A DNA stretch of 64,000 bases, taken from positions 2,504,001 through 2,568,000 of the forward strand of contig NZ_CP042467.1 in NCBI RefSeq assembly GCF_007993755.1, read 5' to 3'. The translations under genes and the position numbers were made by a program. Below the pieces are notes generated by a model. It was given only the letters and a program-made list of their open reading frames with translations, had not been told where the DNA came from and ran no database searches. This document shows, piece by piece, positions 27,028-35,502 of this stretch (positions within the stretch are counted from its first letter, which is position 1; each line of letters starts with the position of its first letter). Source of the stretch: Microvenator marinus. GTDB lineage: Bacteria; Myxococcota_A; Bradymonadia; Bradymonadales; Bradymonadaceae.

Positions 27028-28281
27028 CTACTCTGGGAAGTCCGTATCCCCAATTCTCTCGTTCTGACCGTTGAAATATGGATACGCAGCCAGATCGACA
27101 AAGTTCGAGCCGGAATCCCACTGCCAAACCAAAGGATTCACAGGACGTCCAAAGAGAATGTAGAAGTGTTCGCTACCTGGAGAAATCTCCGCGGTCGTCT
27201 CAACAAAATCTCCATCCTGGTGCTTACCCAGTGCGTCGCCGTCTTCGGGACCGAAGATCGTTTGAAGTCCAGGTGTAACGATTCTAAATGTGTGGGTGCA
27301 CTTACCGCTAAAGAAGTAGATGGACTCTGTATTGTTAGACTCGGCTCCAGGCGCGACGGTGACCGTCTCGTAGACTTTCTTTTCCTGACAATCCAAAATC
27401 GCACTCTCGGGCAGATTCACATCATCCCAAGTCAATGGTCCTGGAGGGCATTGTACTTGAGCATCGTCCGGAGGGAACGGCAGTGGAGGATCGACTTCCG
27501 GCTGTTTGATCTCAACTGCTTGCGAGAGGCAATTCCGGTACTCCGCCGTGGTTGGACGACCGAGAACGTTAGTTGTGAGATCGACACCGTAGTCACCCCA
27601 CACATGGCAAAGTTGGTTTTCCAGAATCGTATCCTCACAAGGTGTCATGAAGAAGTAGGGATCCGATTGAATATCACCAAAGTCCCTTGGAATTCGTGAA
27701 CCCGCAGGCGGCGACGGCAAAGGTCCGCATTCCGTTTGAATTGTAAGGTCTTGCTCAGGAAAGTAACCACCCTCTTGGATATCGTCTAAGCGAAACTCTG
27801 GTGAGTACGTAAACTGACTGGGGAACGAAAGATACGTTTCGTTCAGTGAAAGCGCATTTTCGAAGGTCAACTGACAAGAAGGGCTGATCGTTTGTACGTG
27901 TCTGTACAAAGATACTGCCACTTCAGCATCATCAGAACGTCGCTTTAAGAAGAGCGTTCCCGTTTCCTGTGGATACATGGAGAAGAGTTCCAGATCCAAG
28001 TCGATGGCTTCAGGAGTTCCGTCCAGTAGAACGGTAAACTCAGTGCCAAGCGCTCTGTTCACTTCCACAGGTCCAACGCGGTCACCAAAAGCCAAGCTTG
28101 AGGCAACGGTGCCGGTGGGCCCGATGATGGTGAGGGAGTTAGAGCCGGTGTAGCCGTTGATAACGAAGAGAAATACGGACTCAGCCGCCGCCGAATCACC
28201 ACAACTTGTGAGTGGTGCGATCATGGCGATCAGACTTACGAGGGTCGCATTTCGTACTCTTGAGGAAAGCTTCTGCTTCAT
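27028..28281 (-). CDS. Lipoprotein of unknown function (first gene of a two-gene operon)
   Basis: 417 residues from the ATG at 28281. The signal ends LIAMIAPLTSC, followed by an Ala-rich linker. The body is beta-rich, starting with VFLFVINGYTGSNSLTIIGP. It has scattered cysteines (SPSCQLTF, QTECGPLP, TPCEDTILENQLCH), which suggest several disulfides outside the cytoplasm. No known motif was recognised. The frame continues back to a non-ATG codon at 28308, but the ATG at 28281 opens the hydrophobic signal. The downstream lipoprotein follows at 2 bases. Confidence 0.7.
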   Translation of the reverse strand: MKQKLSSRVRNATLVSLIAMIAPLTSCGDSAAAESVFLFVINGYTGSNSLTIIGPTGTVASSLAFGDRVGPVEVNRALGTEFTVLLDGTPEAIDLDLELFSMYPQETGTLFLKRRSDDAEVAVSLYRHVQTISPSCQLTFENALSLNETYLSFPSQFTYSPEFRLDDIQEGGYFPEQDLTIQTECGPLPSPPAGSRIPRDFGDIQSDPYFFMTPCEDTILENQLCHVWGDYGVDLTTNVLGRPTTAEYRNCLSQAVEIKQPEVDPPLPFPPDDAQVQCPPGPLTWDDVNLPESAILDCQEKKVYETVTVAPGAESNNTESIYFFSGKCTHTFRIVTPGLQTIFGPEDGDALGKHQDGDFVETTAEISPGSEHFYILFGRPVNPLVWQWDSGSNFVDLAAYPYFNGQNERIGDTDFPE

Positions 28282-28374
28282 CAAAGTTCTCTCAGAGAAA
28301 TTAGGCAAAACGTGGGTACGTGCAAACGTTAGTCTACAACCCGAAGACCGTCAACCAAGCTGAGTGAATGGGCA

Positions 28375-28405
28375 ATAAAAAACCCGAAGCGTGAAGCTTC
28401 GGGTT
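28375..28405 (-). terminator. Rho-independent terminator of the tRNA Val-Asp-Asp operon
   Basis: AACCCGAAGC (28381-28390) pairs perfectly with GCTTCGGGTT (28396-28405) over a 5-base loop. On the minus strand the stem is followed by a run of T residues (28375-28380). There are also T residues on the plus strand (28404-28409), so it may act both ways. Confidence 0.9.
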
Positions 28406-28411
28406 TTTTGA

Positions 28412-28485
28412 CGGGGTGGACGGGGCTCGAACCCGCGACCTCCGGCGTGACAGGCCGGCATTCTGACCAACTGAACTACCACCCC
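28412..28485 (-). tRNA. tRNA-Asp (anticodon GTC), copy 1
   Basis: 74-base cloverleaf on the minus strand. The acceptor stem GGGGTGG pairs with CCACCCC and the discriminator is G. The anticodon loop CTGTCAC reads GTC. The T arm contains GGTTCGAGC. No CCA is encoded. It is identical to the copy at 28540-28613. Confidence 0.95.
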
Positions 28486-28490
28486 GTTTA

Positions 28491-28508
28491 TCCAGAATTT
28501 CTTCTGGA
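28491..28508 (-). other. GAAA-capped spacer hairpin between two tRNA-Asp genes
   Basis: On the transcribed strand TCCAGAA and TTCTGGA form a 7-base stem with a GAAA loop. It lies entirely in the spacer between the tRNA genes and could guide processing of the joint transcript. It lacks a following T-tract, so it is not a terminator. Confidence 0.5.
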
Positions 28509-28539
28509 ATCGGTTTGCTCAACGAGCGATTTTCTAAAG

Positions 28540-28613
28540 CGGGGTGGACGGGGCTCGAACCCGCGACCTCCGGCGTGACAGGCCGGCATTCTGACCAACT
28601 GAACTACCACCCC
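28540..28613 (-). tRNA. tRNA-Asp (anticodon GTC), copy 2
   Basis: 74-base cloverleaf, sequence-identical to the copy at 28412-28485, with the same anticodon GTC. Tandem duplication raises tRNA-Asp dosage. It lies in the same operon between tRNA-Val and the first copy. Confidence 0.95.
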
Positions 28614-28624
28614 TTGTGGTACTT

Positions 28625-28638
28625 CCCTCTTTCGAGGG
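28625..28638 (-). other. GAAA-capped spacer hairpin between tRNA-Val and tRNA-Asp
   Basis: CCCTC and GAGGG form a 5-base stem around a loop that reads GAAA on the transcribed strand. Its position in the spacer and its loop match the hairpin at 28491-28508. Confidence 0.45.
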
Positions 28639-28644
28639 TCGTGA

Positions 28645-28716
28645 TGGGCGCAACAGGATTTGAACCTGTGACCCGCTGCTTGTAAGGCAGCTGCTCTCCC
28701 GCTGAGCTATACGCCC
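28645..28716 (-). tRNA. tRNA-Val (anticodon TAC)
   Basis: 72-base cloverleaf on the minus strand. The acceptor stem GGGCGTA pairs with TGCGCCC (one G-U) and the discriminator is A. The anticodon loop CTTACAA reads TAC. The T arm contains GGTTCAAAT. It is the first gene of the Val-Asp-Asp operon. Confidence 0.95.
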
Positions 28717-28743
28717 GCATGATCACCGCCAAACGGAGTGCGG

Positions 28744-28772
28744 AAGTTATAGATAGTCCTAAGGGTCGTCAA
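28744..28772 (-). promoter_or_regulatory. Probable promoter of the tRNA Val-Asp-Asp operon
   Basis: On the minus strand a -35 box TTGACG (28772-28767) is followed by TATAAC at 15-base spacing or TAACTT at 17-base spacing. Transcription would begin about 10-20 bases before tRNA-Val. It lies downstream of the lon stop, so the tRNAs may be transcribed independently of lon. Confidence 0.5.
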
Positions 28773-28797
28773 GTAAAAATCGACCACAAAAATTCGT

Positions 28798-31218
28798 TTA
28801 ATGAACCTTGGAATCGTCGAGTACAGGCTGTCCTGCGACAACATGGTCGATCGAAACATCAGGTGGAAGGAGAGGCTTTTCTAGACGTGCTCGAAAAACC
28901 TCAGGATTTTCAATCGCAAGCGCGTGTTGAAGCACCTCATCCATATGATCCACGGCGATAATCGTCATGGCTTTGCGCACGGCCTTGGGGATTTCCCGAA
29001 TATCTTTGGCATTGTCTTTGGGGATAATAAGGGTCTTTACGCCGCCCCTATGAGCCGCAAGCCCCTTCTCTTTGAGCCCACCAATCGGAAGAACACGGCC
29101 ACGCAAGGTGATCTCTCCAGTCATCGCCACGTTATGTCGAACGGGAATCTGAGTCAGGGCGCTCACAATCGAGGTTACCATCGTAATCCCTGCGGATGGC
29201 CCATCCTTCGGGAGCGCACCTTCTGGGAAGTGGACGTGGATATCCACCTTCTGGTGGAAGTCCGGTGAAAGGCCGAGATTCATGGCGCGCGAGCGCACAT
29301 AGGTCATCGCTGCCTGCGCGGACTCCTGCATCACATCACCTAGCTTACCCGTGATGATAAACTTGCCCTTCCCAGGGATCACGCTCGCCTCGGAGATCAA
29401 CATCACACCGCCGTACTGTGTCCATGCCACACCGTTGGTGATACCGACCTGATCTTCCTCTTCGATCGTATCGTGTTTAAATCGGGGCGGGCCGAGGTAT
29501 TTCGGAATCGAACGCGCATCGACCTCAAACTCTTGCTCTTTGCCATTCTCCACAACCTGACGCGCAATCTTCCGGCACACGGTGCCGATCTCTCGCTCAA
29601 GACTTCTGACGCCAGCTTCTCGTGTGTACTGGCCAATGATTCGGCCGATCGCACCCTGAGCGAAGCTCACTTCAACATCTTCGATGCCGTTGTTTTTCCG
29701 CTGCTTTGGAATCAGATAACGCTTCGAGATCTCGAGCTTTTCAAAGTCTGTGTAGCCCGGGATCTGAATGACCTCCATACGGTCCAACAAAGGACCTGGA
29801 ATCTGCTGAAGGCTGTTGGCTGTGCAGATAAACATGACCTTTGAGAGATCGTAGTCGAGGTCCAGATAGTGGTCATTGAAGGTCGAGTTTTGTTCGGGAT
29901 CTAAGACCTCGAGCAAAGCACTCGACGGATCGCCCCTAAAATCCGTGGACATCTTATCGATCTCGTCGAGAAGAAACACGGGGTTGTTCGACCCAGCTTT
30001 TCTGAGGCTTTGAACGATCTTTCCGGGCATCGCGCCGATATACGTACGACGGTGGCCACGAATTTCAGCCTCATCGCGCACACCACCGAGACTCAAACGG
30101 ATGAAATTCCGATTCGTCGCGGTAGCAATGGAGCGCCCAAGACTCGTCTTACCCACACCTGGAGGGCCTACGAGGCAGAGGATGGGGCCCTTATGCTCGG
30201 TCACCAACGACTGCACCGAGAGATACTCAAGGATGCGTTCTTTAGGTTTATCGAGCCCGTAATGGTCGTCTTCGAGCGTTTGGTGAGCTTCGGCGACATC
30301 AAGCCTTTCTTCGGTGACCTCATCCCATGGCAGAGAGATCACCCAGTCGATGTAGTTTCGCACCACGGTGGCTTCGGCGCTCATTGGGCTCATCATCTTG
30401 AGCTTCTTGAGCTCCCGAGAGAGCTTGTCGTGAGCCTCATCGCTCATCGCCTTTTGGGAGATCTTCTCTTCGAGTTCATCGATCTCGTTTTTGAACTCGT
30501 TCGGATCTCCACCCATCTCTTTGTTCTGCGGATTGTCGTAGAAGTCTTTCTGCGACTTCTCCATCTGCTTTTTGACACGGGTGCGGATCTTTCGCTCCAC
30601 CTGGAGGATATCGATTTCCTCCTTCAAGATGGTGTCGAGTTTCTCGAGCCGTTGGAGCACGTCCTCATTCTCCAAGATCTCTTGCTTGTCGCGGAGTTTG
30701 AGGGCGAGCTGGGCCACGATTGTATCGCCGAGCCGCGCTGGATCTTCGGCCTTTTCTTCGATCTTGGCCACGAGGCTCAACATCTCTGGAGGTATGCGCT
30801 TATTGAGCGCTACATAGGCTTCAAAGGTCTCACGCAGTTGCTTCATCAGGGCGGCCACGTCCTTGGCCGGGTCGATGAAATCCTGGATCGGCGTGATCTC
30901 TACCTCAAAATAGGCATCATTCTCCTGATACCCCTCGATCTTCACGCGTTGTTTTCCACGCACCAAGACCTTGACGGTCCCGTCGGGAAGTTGAAAGAGC
31001 TGGTCGATGATACCTACGGTACCGACACGGAAGATATCGTCGGCCGAAGGCTCATTGGTCTTAGCCTTCTTCTGGGCCGAGAGTACGACCTCCTTGTCCT
31101 GCGCCATGGCGGCTTCGAGAGCTTTGATGCTGCGCTCGCGCCCGACGAAGAGCGGAAGAACCATGTTTGGAAATACAATAATGTCCCGAAGCGGCAGAAG
31201 TGGGATTCTTCTCGACAT
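28798..31218 (-). CDS. lon: ATP-dependent Lon protease
   Basis: 806 residues, standard for LonA. It has the N-terminal substrate-binding domain ([20 protein letters not shown]) and AAA+ Walker A GPPGVGKT (352-359 region). Walker B is [10 protein letters not shown] and a sensor region follows. The C-terminal serine-lysine protease dyad is S675 in DGPSAG and K716 in GGLKEK. It degrades misfolded and regulatory proteins in the cytoplasm. It is the last protein gene of the tig-clpP-clpX-lon series, 27 bases after clpX, and is followed by the tRNA operon. Confidence 0.98.
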   Translation of the reverse strand: MSRRIPLLPLRDIIVFPNMVLPLFVGRERSIKALEAAMAQDKEVVLSAQKKAKTNEPSADDIFRVGTVGIIDQLFQLPDGTVKVLVRGKQRVKIEGYQENDAYFEVEITPIQDFIDPAKDVAALMKQLRETFEAYVALNKRIPPEMLSLVAKIEEKAEDPARLGDTIVAQLALKLRDKQEILENEDVLQRLEKLDTILKEEIDILQVERKIRTRVKKQMEKSQKDFYDNPQNKEMGGDPNEFKNEIDELEEKISQKAMSDEAHDKLSRELKKLKMMSPMSAEATVVRNYIDWVISLPWDEVTEERLDVAEAHQTLEDDHYGLDKPKERILEYLSVQSLVTEHKGPILCLVGPPGVGKTSLGRSIATATNRNFIRLSLGGVRDEAEIRGHRRTYIGAMPGKIVQSLRKAGSNNPVFLLDEIDKMSTDFRGDPSSALLEVLDPEQNSTFNDHYLDLDYDLSKVMFICTANSLQQIPGPLLDRMEVIQIPGYTDFEKLEISKRYLIPKQRKNNGIEDVEVSFAQGAIGRIIGQYTREAGVRSLEREIGTVCRKIARQVVENGKEQEFEVDARSIPKYLGPPRFKHDTIEEEDQVGITNGVAWTQYGGVMLISEASVIPGKGKFIITGKLGDVMQESAQAAMTYVRSRAMNLGLSPDFHQKVDIHVHFPEGALPKDGPSAGITMVTSIVSALTQIPVRHNVAMTGEITLRGRVLPIGGLKEKGLAAHRGGVKTLIIPKDNAKDIREIPKAVRKAMTIIAVDHMDEVLQHALAIENPEVFRARLEKPLLPPDVSIDHVVAGQPVLDDSKVH

Positions 31219-31245
31219 GCGTGTCCTCTGGTGGTGATCAGGCTT

Positions 31246-32505
31246 TCAGGCTGATTCAGCCGTGGTTTCCGAGAACGGAATCGCAGATTCATCCGCCTCG
31301 TTGATCATCTCTTCCGTGATCGTGATCTCGTCAATATCGGTGCGGCCTGGGAGCTCGTACATAAAGGTGAGCATGATGCGCTCGAGAATCGAGCGGAGGC
31401 CGCGCGCGCCTGTTTTCTGCTTGAGCGCAAGCTGTGCAATGGCCATGAGTGCGCCATCATCAAATTTGAGCGTTACGCCATCCATCTTAAAGAGACGGCG
31501 ATACTGGCGTGTCAGCGCGTTCTTTGGCTGGGTCAAAATCTGCATCAATGCGTCTTCGTCGAGCTCATCGAGCGTGGCGACCACAGGAAGGCGCCCCACG
31601 AACTCGGGAATCAATCCATAACGCATCAGATCTTCGGGCTGTACCTCACCGAGAAGCTCGGTCAGATTTTCTTCGACCTTTTTCTGTGCGGTCTCCGAGC
31701 CAAAGCCCATACGCTTCTCGCCCACGCGGCCGGACACGATATCGGTCAAACCGACAAAGGCGCCGCCGCAGATGAAGAGAATATTGGTCGTGTCGATCTG
31801 CAAAAAGTCTTGCTGAGGGTGCTTTCGGCCGCCTTTTGGAGGAACAGACGCGACCGTCCCCTCAACGATTTTGAGAAGAGCTTGCTGAACGCCTTCACCC
31901 GACACATCACGCGTGATGGACGGGTTCTCGGACTTTCGAGCGATCTTGTCGATCTCATCGATGTAAATGATGCCGCGACTTGCGCGCTCAACATCGCCAT
32001 CGGCCGCCTGCAGAAGGTTGACGATCACATTTTCGACGTCTTCACCGACGTAGCCAGCTTCCGTGAGGCTTGTGGCATCAGCAATGGTGAATGGGACGTT
32101 CAAAATTCGGGCGAGCGTCTGTGCGAGGAGGGTCTTACCTGAGCCCGTCGGTCCGATGAGCAAAATATTGGACTTTTGGAGCTCAACCTCGCTCTGATCA
32201 ACCTTACTCTCGATACGCTTGTAATGGTTGTGAACCGCGACCGCGAGGATCTTCTTCGCGCGCTCTTGGCCGATCACATAATTGTCCAAGACTTCTTTAA
32301 TCTCAGCCGGCTTTGGGATGGAGCTCATGCCGGTGGAGAATTCCTCGCGCTCGAGCTCCTCATCGATGATATCGCCACAAAGGCTGATGCACTCATCACA
32401 TATGTAGACGGTAGGCCCGGCAATGAGCTTTTGAACCTCTTTCTGGTTCTTCCCACAGAAGGAACAGCAGAGGTTTGGGGGATTTGTTTGACCTTTCTTC
32501 GCCAT
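31246..32505 (-). CDS. clpX: ATP-dependent Clp protease ATP-binding subunit ClpX
   Basis: 419 residues. The N-terminal zinc-binding domain has CCSFCGK followed by [11 protein letters not shown]. The AAA+ module contains Walker A GPTGSGKT (118-125), Walker [10 protein letters not shown] and the pore loop GYVGEDV. It unfolds tagged proteins and feeds them to ClpP in the cytoplasm. Length and order match the family. It is placed between clpP and lon on the same strand. Confidence 0.98.
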   Translation of the reverse strand: MAKKGQTNPPNLCCSFCGKNQKEVQKLIAGPTVYICDECISLCGDIIDEELEREEFSTGMSSIPKPAEIKEVLDNYVIGQERAKKILAVAVHNHYKRIESKVDQSEVELQKSNILLIGPTGSGKTLLAQTLARILNVPFTIADATSLTEAGYVGEDVENVIVNLLQAADGDVERASRGIIYIDEIDKIARKSENPSITRDVSGEGVQQALLKIVEGTVASVPPKGGRKHPQQDFLQIDTTNILFICGGAFVGLTDIVSGRVGEKRMGFGSETAQKKVEENLTELLGEVQPEDLMRYGLIPEFVGRLPVVATLDELDEDALMQILTQPKNALTRQYRRLFKMDGVTLKFDDGALMAIAQLALKQKTGARGLRSILERIMLTFMYELPGRTDIDEITITEEMINEADESAIPFSETTAESA

Positions 32506-32587
32506 AACGCTTTCCTGAGGTCATGAGTTCACGACCAATCATACTTCAAACGTGTGCCACGAGGAGCGAATTCCCATGGCCCGGTTC

Positions 32588-33178
32588 TTAAGTTTTCGAT
32601 CTTTCGAAGACCTGGTCAATGATTCCGTAATCTTTTGCTTCTGATGCGCTCATGAAGTAGTCGCGATCGGTATCCTTCTGGATACGCGCGAGCTCTTGGC
32701 CGGTATGCCGAACCAGCACATCATTGAGCACGTCGCGGATCTTGATGATTTCGCGCGCTTGAATATCGATATCAGTCGCCTGACCGCTCAAACCGCCCAT
32801 TAGAGGCTGGTGGATGAGGATTCGCGAGTTCGGGAGGCTCATTCGACGACCGGGCTCACCTGCGGCCAAAAGCACCGCGCCCATCGAAGCCGCCTGACCG
32901 AGGCAAATCGTGCTGATCTTAGGCCTGATATATTGCATCGTGTCGTAGATGGCCAAACCAGCCGTGACACTACCACCGGGCGAGTTGATGTAGAGTGAGA
33001 TTTCCTTTTCGGGATCTTCACTCTCGAGGAAGAGCAACTGCGCGATGATGCTATTTGCGATCTGATCGTTAACCGGCGTACCCAAAAAGATAATTCGATC
33101 TTTGAGAAGGCGGCTGAAGATGTCCCATCCGCGCTCTCCGCGATGGGTTTGTTCCACTACACTGGGGATGAATGCCAT
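32588..33178 (-). CDS. clpP: ATP-dependent Clp protease proteolytic subunit ClpP
   Basis: 196 residues with the complete catalytic triad: S98 in GQAASMGA, H123 in [10 protein letters not shown], and the aspartate in QKDTDRD near 172. The start of the mature domain ([20 protein letters not shown]) is typical, so the propeptide is very short. It forms the tetradecameric protease chamber with ClpX as partner. A promoter-like pair lies upstream (see 33222-33250). Confidence 0.98.
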   Translation of the reverse strand: MAFIPSVVEQTHRGERGWDIFSRLLKDRIIFLGTPVNDQIANSIIAQLLFLESEDPEKEISLYINSPGGSVTAGLAIYDTMQYIRPKISTICLGQAASMGAVLLAAGEPGRRMSLPNSRILIHQPLMGGLSGQATDIDIQAREIIKIRDVLNDVLVRHTGQELARIQKDTDRDYFMSASEAKDYGIIDQVFERSKT

Positions 33179-33221
33179 ACAGCTATCCGTTAAGTCTTAG
33201 GTGAAAATCGGCTCGACGGGG

Positions 33222-33250
33222 ACTATGGTACGAGCCTCGGATAAGTTCAA
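33222..33250 (-). promoter_or_regulatory. Candidate promoter for clpP-clpX-lon
   Basis: On the minus strand TTGAAC (33250-33245), a 17-base spacer and CATAGT (33227-33222) form a near-consensus sigma-70 type promoter, starting transcripts about 35-40 bases before the clpP ATG. It lies in the 168-base tig-clpP spacer. It may give clpP, clpX and lon expression separate from tig. Confidence 0.45.
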
Positions 33251-33346
33251 CAAAGAACGCTCCGGGCTATTCCCAAGAGGCCCCTCAAAACATAGAAGTG
33301 TTAATAGATGCCTCGGAATGAGGCAAGTTTGACGTGATAAAGAAGC

Positions 33347-34951
33347 TCAGGGGTTGACTTCAGCTTCGATGAGTCGCTCGATGAGCTCGTCCTTCTTGCC
33401 CGAGACTTTGAGGTCATTGGCTTTGCAGAGGTCTTTGAGGTCGCTGACGGTCATGGCAGCGAATGCTTCGTTCGCAGCATCGGCATCATAGCCTTTAGCC
33501 TTGGACTTCTTGGCTTTTGGAGCCTCAGCCGTAGCCTCTGCGGCAACTTCAGCTACGTCTGCAGCCTCGGCTTGCTCTTGCATCGCACTCAAGTCGGGCA
33601 TGGCAGCCTGTTGAGCTTCTTGCTTGGCTTTCTCGCGTGCATCACGCTTTCGCTCGGCCTTCTCCCAAGAGATGTCCACGATCGTCGCGTTCTCGACAAG
33701 CCAAGTCACGGTCTTCTCTACGCGAGCCGTGCTCATCATCTGACGAAGAGCGTCTTGGTTCTGCCTCAAGAAGTTCATGAGCTGAGTCGGCGTTGCATTC
33801 ATATGCATAGCCTGATGCTCGATGGTCTTTTGAAGGTCTTCGTTCTCGACCTTGACTTCTTCTTTGTCCGCGATGGCGTGGATGAGGAAATCACTCTTGA
33901 GTGCGCGCTCGCGCTCGTAGCGCACGGTTTCCTTCATGGACATCGCGAGTTGATTGAGAATCTGCTCGTCCATATTTTGGAATTGCTGCAGCTGGCGCTT
34001 CACCGTCTGCATCAAGTCCTGGTCGAGGAATCGAGGAGGAAGATCAAAAGCGTTTTGCTCGAGCAATCTATCCAGAAGGTCTTCTTCGGCGTGATGACGC
34101 GCATCGTGTGCGAGTCTGTCTTCGAGGCGCTCACGGATGTTCGCCTTGAGCTCGTCAACGGTCTCACCCATTTTGACTTTCTTGGCGAGCTCGTCGTTGA
34201 GGTCGTGAAGGGTTTGAGCGACGACTTTCTTGACGGTGATTTCCACGTCAAAGGTCTTGTTGCGAAGTGATTCCACGCGGAATTTGTCGTCGGTCTTGAC
34301 GTTCGCAACTACCGTTGCATCAAATTTTGCGCCGGTGAGGGCTTCTTCGATACCAGGCATCGCCACGCTATCGCCGATGCGAACTTCAGCGTTTTCGCCT
34401 TGGAAGTCTTGAAGTTCTTCGTCGTCGGCAAGCGCCTTGAAGTCAAAGGTTACGAGGTCGCCTTCCTGAATGGTGTCACGGCCCTCGATCGGGGTTGATA
34501 CGCCTTGTTGGCGGCGAATCGCCATGAGTTCAAGATTGACCTCTTCGTCGCCGATCGTGATCGCGGGACGCTCGACCTCAATGCCTTTGTATCCAATCGG
34601 ATCGATATTTGGTCGAACCTCGAGCTCAACCGTGAACTTGAAGTCGTCGTTTCCACCGATAGGTAGAGACTGGATATTAGGTTGGTCGACGTAGATGACC
34701 TCTTTGAGGTCTTCCATCACGGTTTGGATGGATTTATTGAGGAGTTCGTCGAGCACATCCGACTGAACGGCTTGCCCGTAGTGCTGCTTCATCACATTTA
34801 AAGGAATCTTTCCTTTGCGGAAGCCACGCAGCTTGACACGGTTCGAGAGTTTTCGAAGCGCGCGGTTAACCCCGGCCTCGTAATCAGAGCGCGGGATCTC
34901 AACGCTAGCTTTGCGGGTGGTTTCACTGGTGACTTCTACTTGGTGCGCCAT
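33347..34951 (-). CDS. tig: Trigger factor with C-terminal SAP-like domain
   Basis: 534 residues, longer than the usual ~430-450. The N-terminal ribosome-binding domain has the conserved motif GFRKGKIPLN (about residues 43-52). The PPIase-like domain (EGDLVTFDFKA, about 160-245) and the helical chaperone domain follow. After an Ala/Glu/Lys-rich linker (about 440-495) a SAP-like helix pair appears: TVSDLKDLCKANDLKVSGKK (about 500-520) then DELIERLIEAE. SAP folds usually contact DNA or RNA, which is unexpected on a ribosome chaperone. It is the first protein gene of the tig-clpP-clpX-lon series and lies 58 bases after tRNA-Leu. Confidence 0.95.
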   Translation of the reverse strand: MAHQVEVTSETTRKASVEIPRSDYEAGVNRALRKLSNRVKLRGFRKGKIPLNVMKQHYGQAVQSDVLDELLNKSIQTVMEDLKEVIYVDQPNIQSLPIGGNDDFKFTVELEVRPNIDPIGYKGIEVERPAITIGDEEVNLELMAIRRQQGVSTPIEGRDTIQEGDLVTFDFKALADDEELQDFQGENAEVRIGDSVAMPGIEEALTGAKFDATVVANVKTDDKFRVESLRNKTFDVEITVKKVVAQTLHDLNDELAKKVKMGETVDELKANIRERLEDRLAHDARHHAEEDLLDRLLEQNAFDLPPRFLDQDLMQTVKRQLQQFQNMDEQILNQLAMSMKETVRYERERALKSDFLIHAIADKEEVKVENEDLQKTIEHQAMHMNATPTQLMNFLRQNQDALRQMMSTARVEKTVTWLVENATIVDISWEKAERKRDAREKAKQEAQQAAMPDLSAMQEQAEAADVAEVAAEATAEAPKAKKSKAKGYDADAANEAFAAMTVSDLKDLCKANDLKVSGKKDELIERLIEAEVNP

Positions 34952-35009
34952 TGATTTGCCTCTTTACGATCGCGTGGACAAGCGGGGTTCACGTCAAATT
35001 TATAAGGAA

Positions 35010-35093
<84 letters not shown>

Positions 35094-35102
35094 ATAAAGA
35101 GA

Positions 35103-35131
35103 CCGAGCCGAGTCCAGAAGACCCGGCTCGG
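35103..35131 (-). other. Spacer hairpin between tRNA-Arg and tRNA-Leu
   Basis: CCGAGCCG (35103-35110) and CGGCTCGG (35124-35131) form a perfect 8-base stem in the spacer. On the transcribed strand it is followed by a short T-containing run (TCTCTTTAT), so it might attenuate transcription into tRNA-Leu and tig or mark a processing site. Confidence 0.5.
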
Positions 35132-35143
35132 AATCTTTATTTA

Positions 35144-35217
<74 letters not shown>

Positions 35218-35261
35218 ATGCGGCTATACCGCCGCCAGCCAAGCGTCCATGCTCGGCAAGG

Positions 35262-35336
35262 GGTGGATGACGGGACTTGAACCCGCGGCCTCTGGTACCA
35301 CAAACCAGCGCTCTAACCGACTGAGCTACACCCACC
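35262..35336 (-). tRNA. tRNA-His (anticodon GTG)
   Basis: 75-base tRNA on the minus strand with the extra 5' G (position -1) opposite a C discriminator, the hallmark of tRNA-His. The anticodon loop TTGTGGT reads GTG. It is the first gene of the His-Arg-Leu cluster. Confidence 0.95.
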
Positions 35337-35366
35337 GCAACAACCTCACTCGAGGTTGGGGAGCGG

Positions 35367-35395
35367 ACGTTAATGAGGGCGGCCTAAGGTGTCAA
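35367..35395 (-). promoter_or_regulatory. Probable promoter of the tRNA His-Arg-Leu (and tig) operon
   Basis: On the minus strand a perfect TTGACA (35395-35390), a 17-base spacer and TAACGT (35372-35367) lie about 31 bases upstream of tRNA-His. No strong terminator separates tRNA-Leu from tig, so the same transcript could reach tig. Confidence 0.55.
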
Positions 35396-35502
35396 TACCT
35401 TTTCTGCGACTCTCGCACAGAATATCGCGCTCCAAAGTTGCCTTGAGGCCGGATGTTGTCTAGAACGAAGCGGTTCATTCAAGGCAAAACTGGAGAATTC
35501 TT

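Noticed and set aside
30010-31254. Plus-strand 414-codon frame inside lon
   Set aside because: It is the reverse-strand shadow of lon, which has unmistakable Lon motifs on the minus strand.
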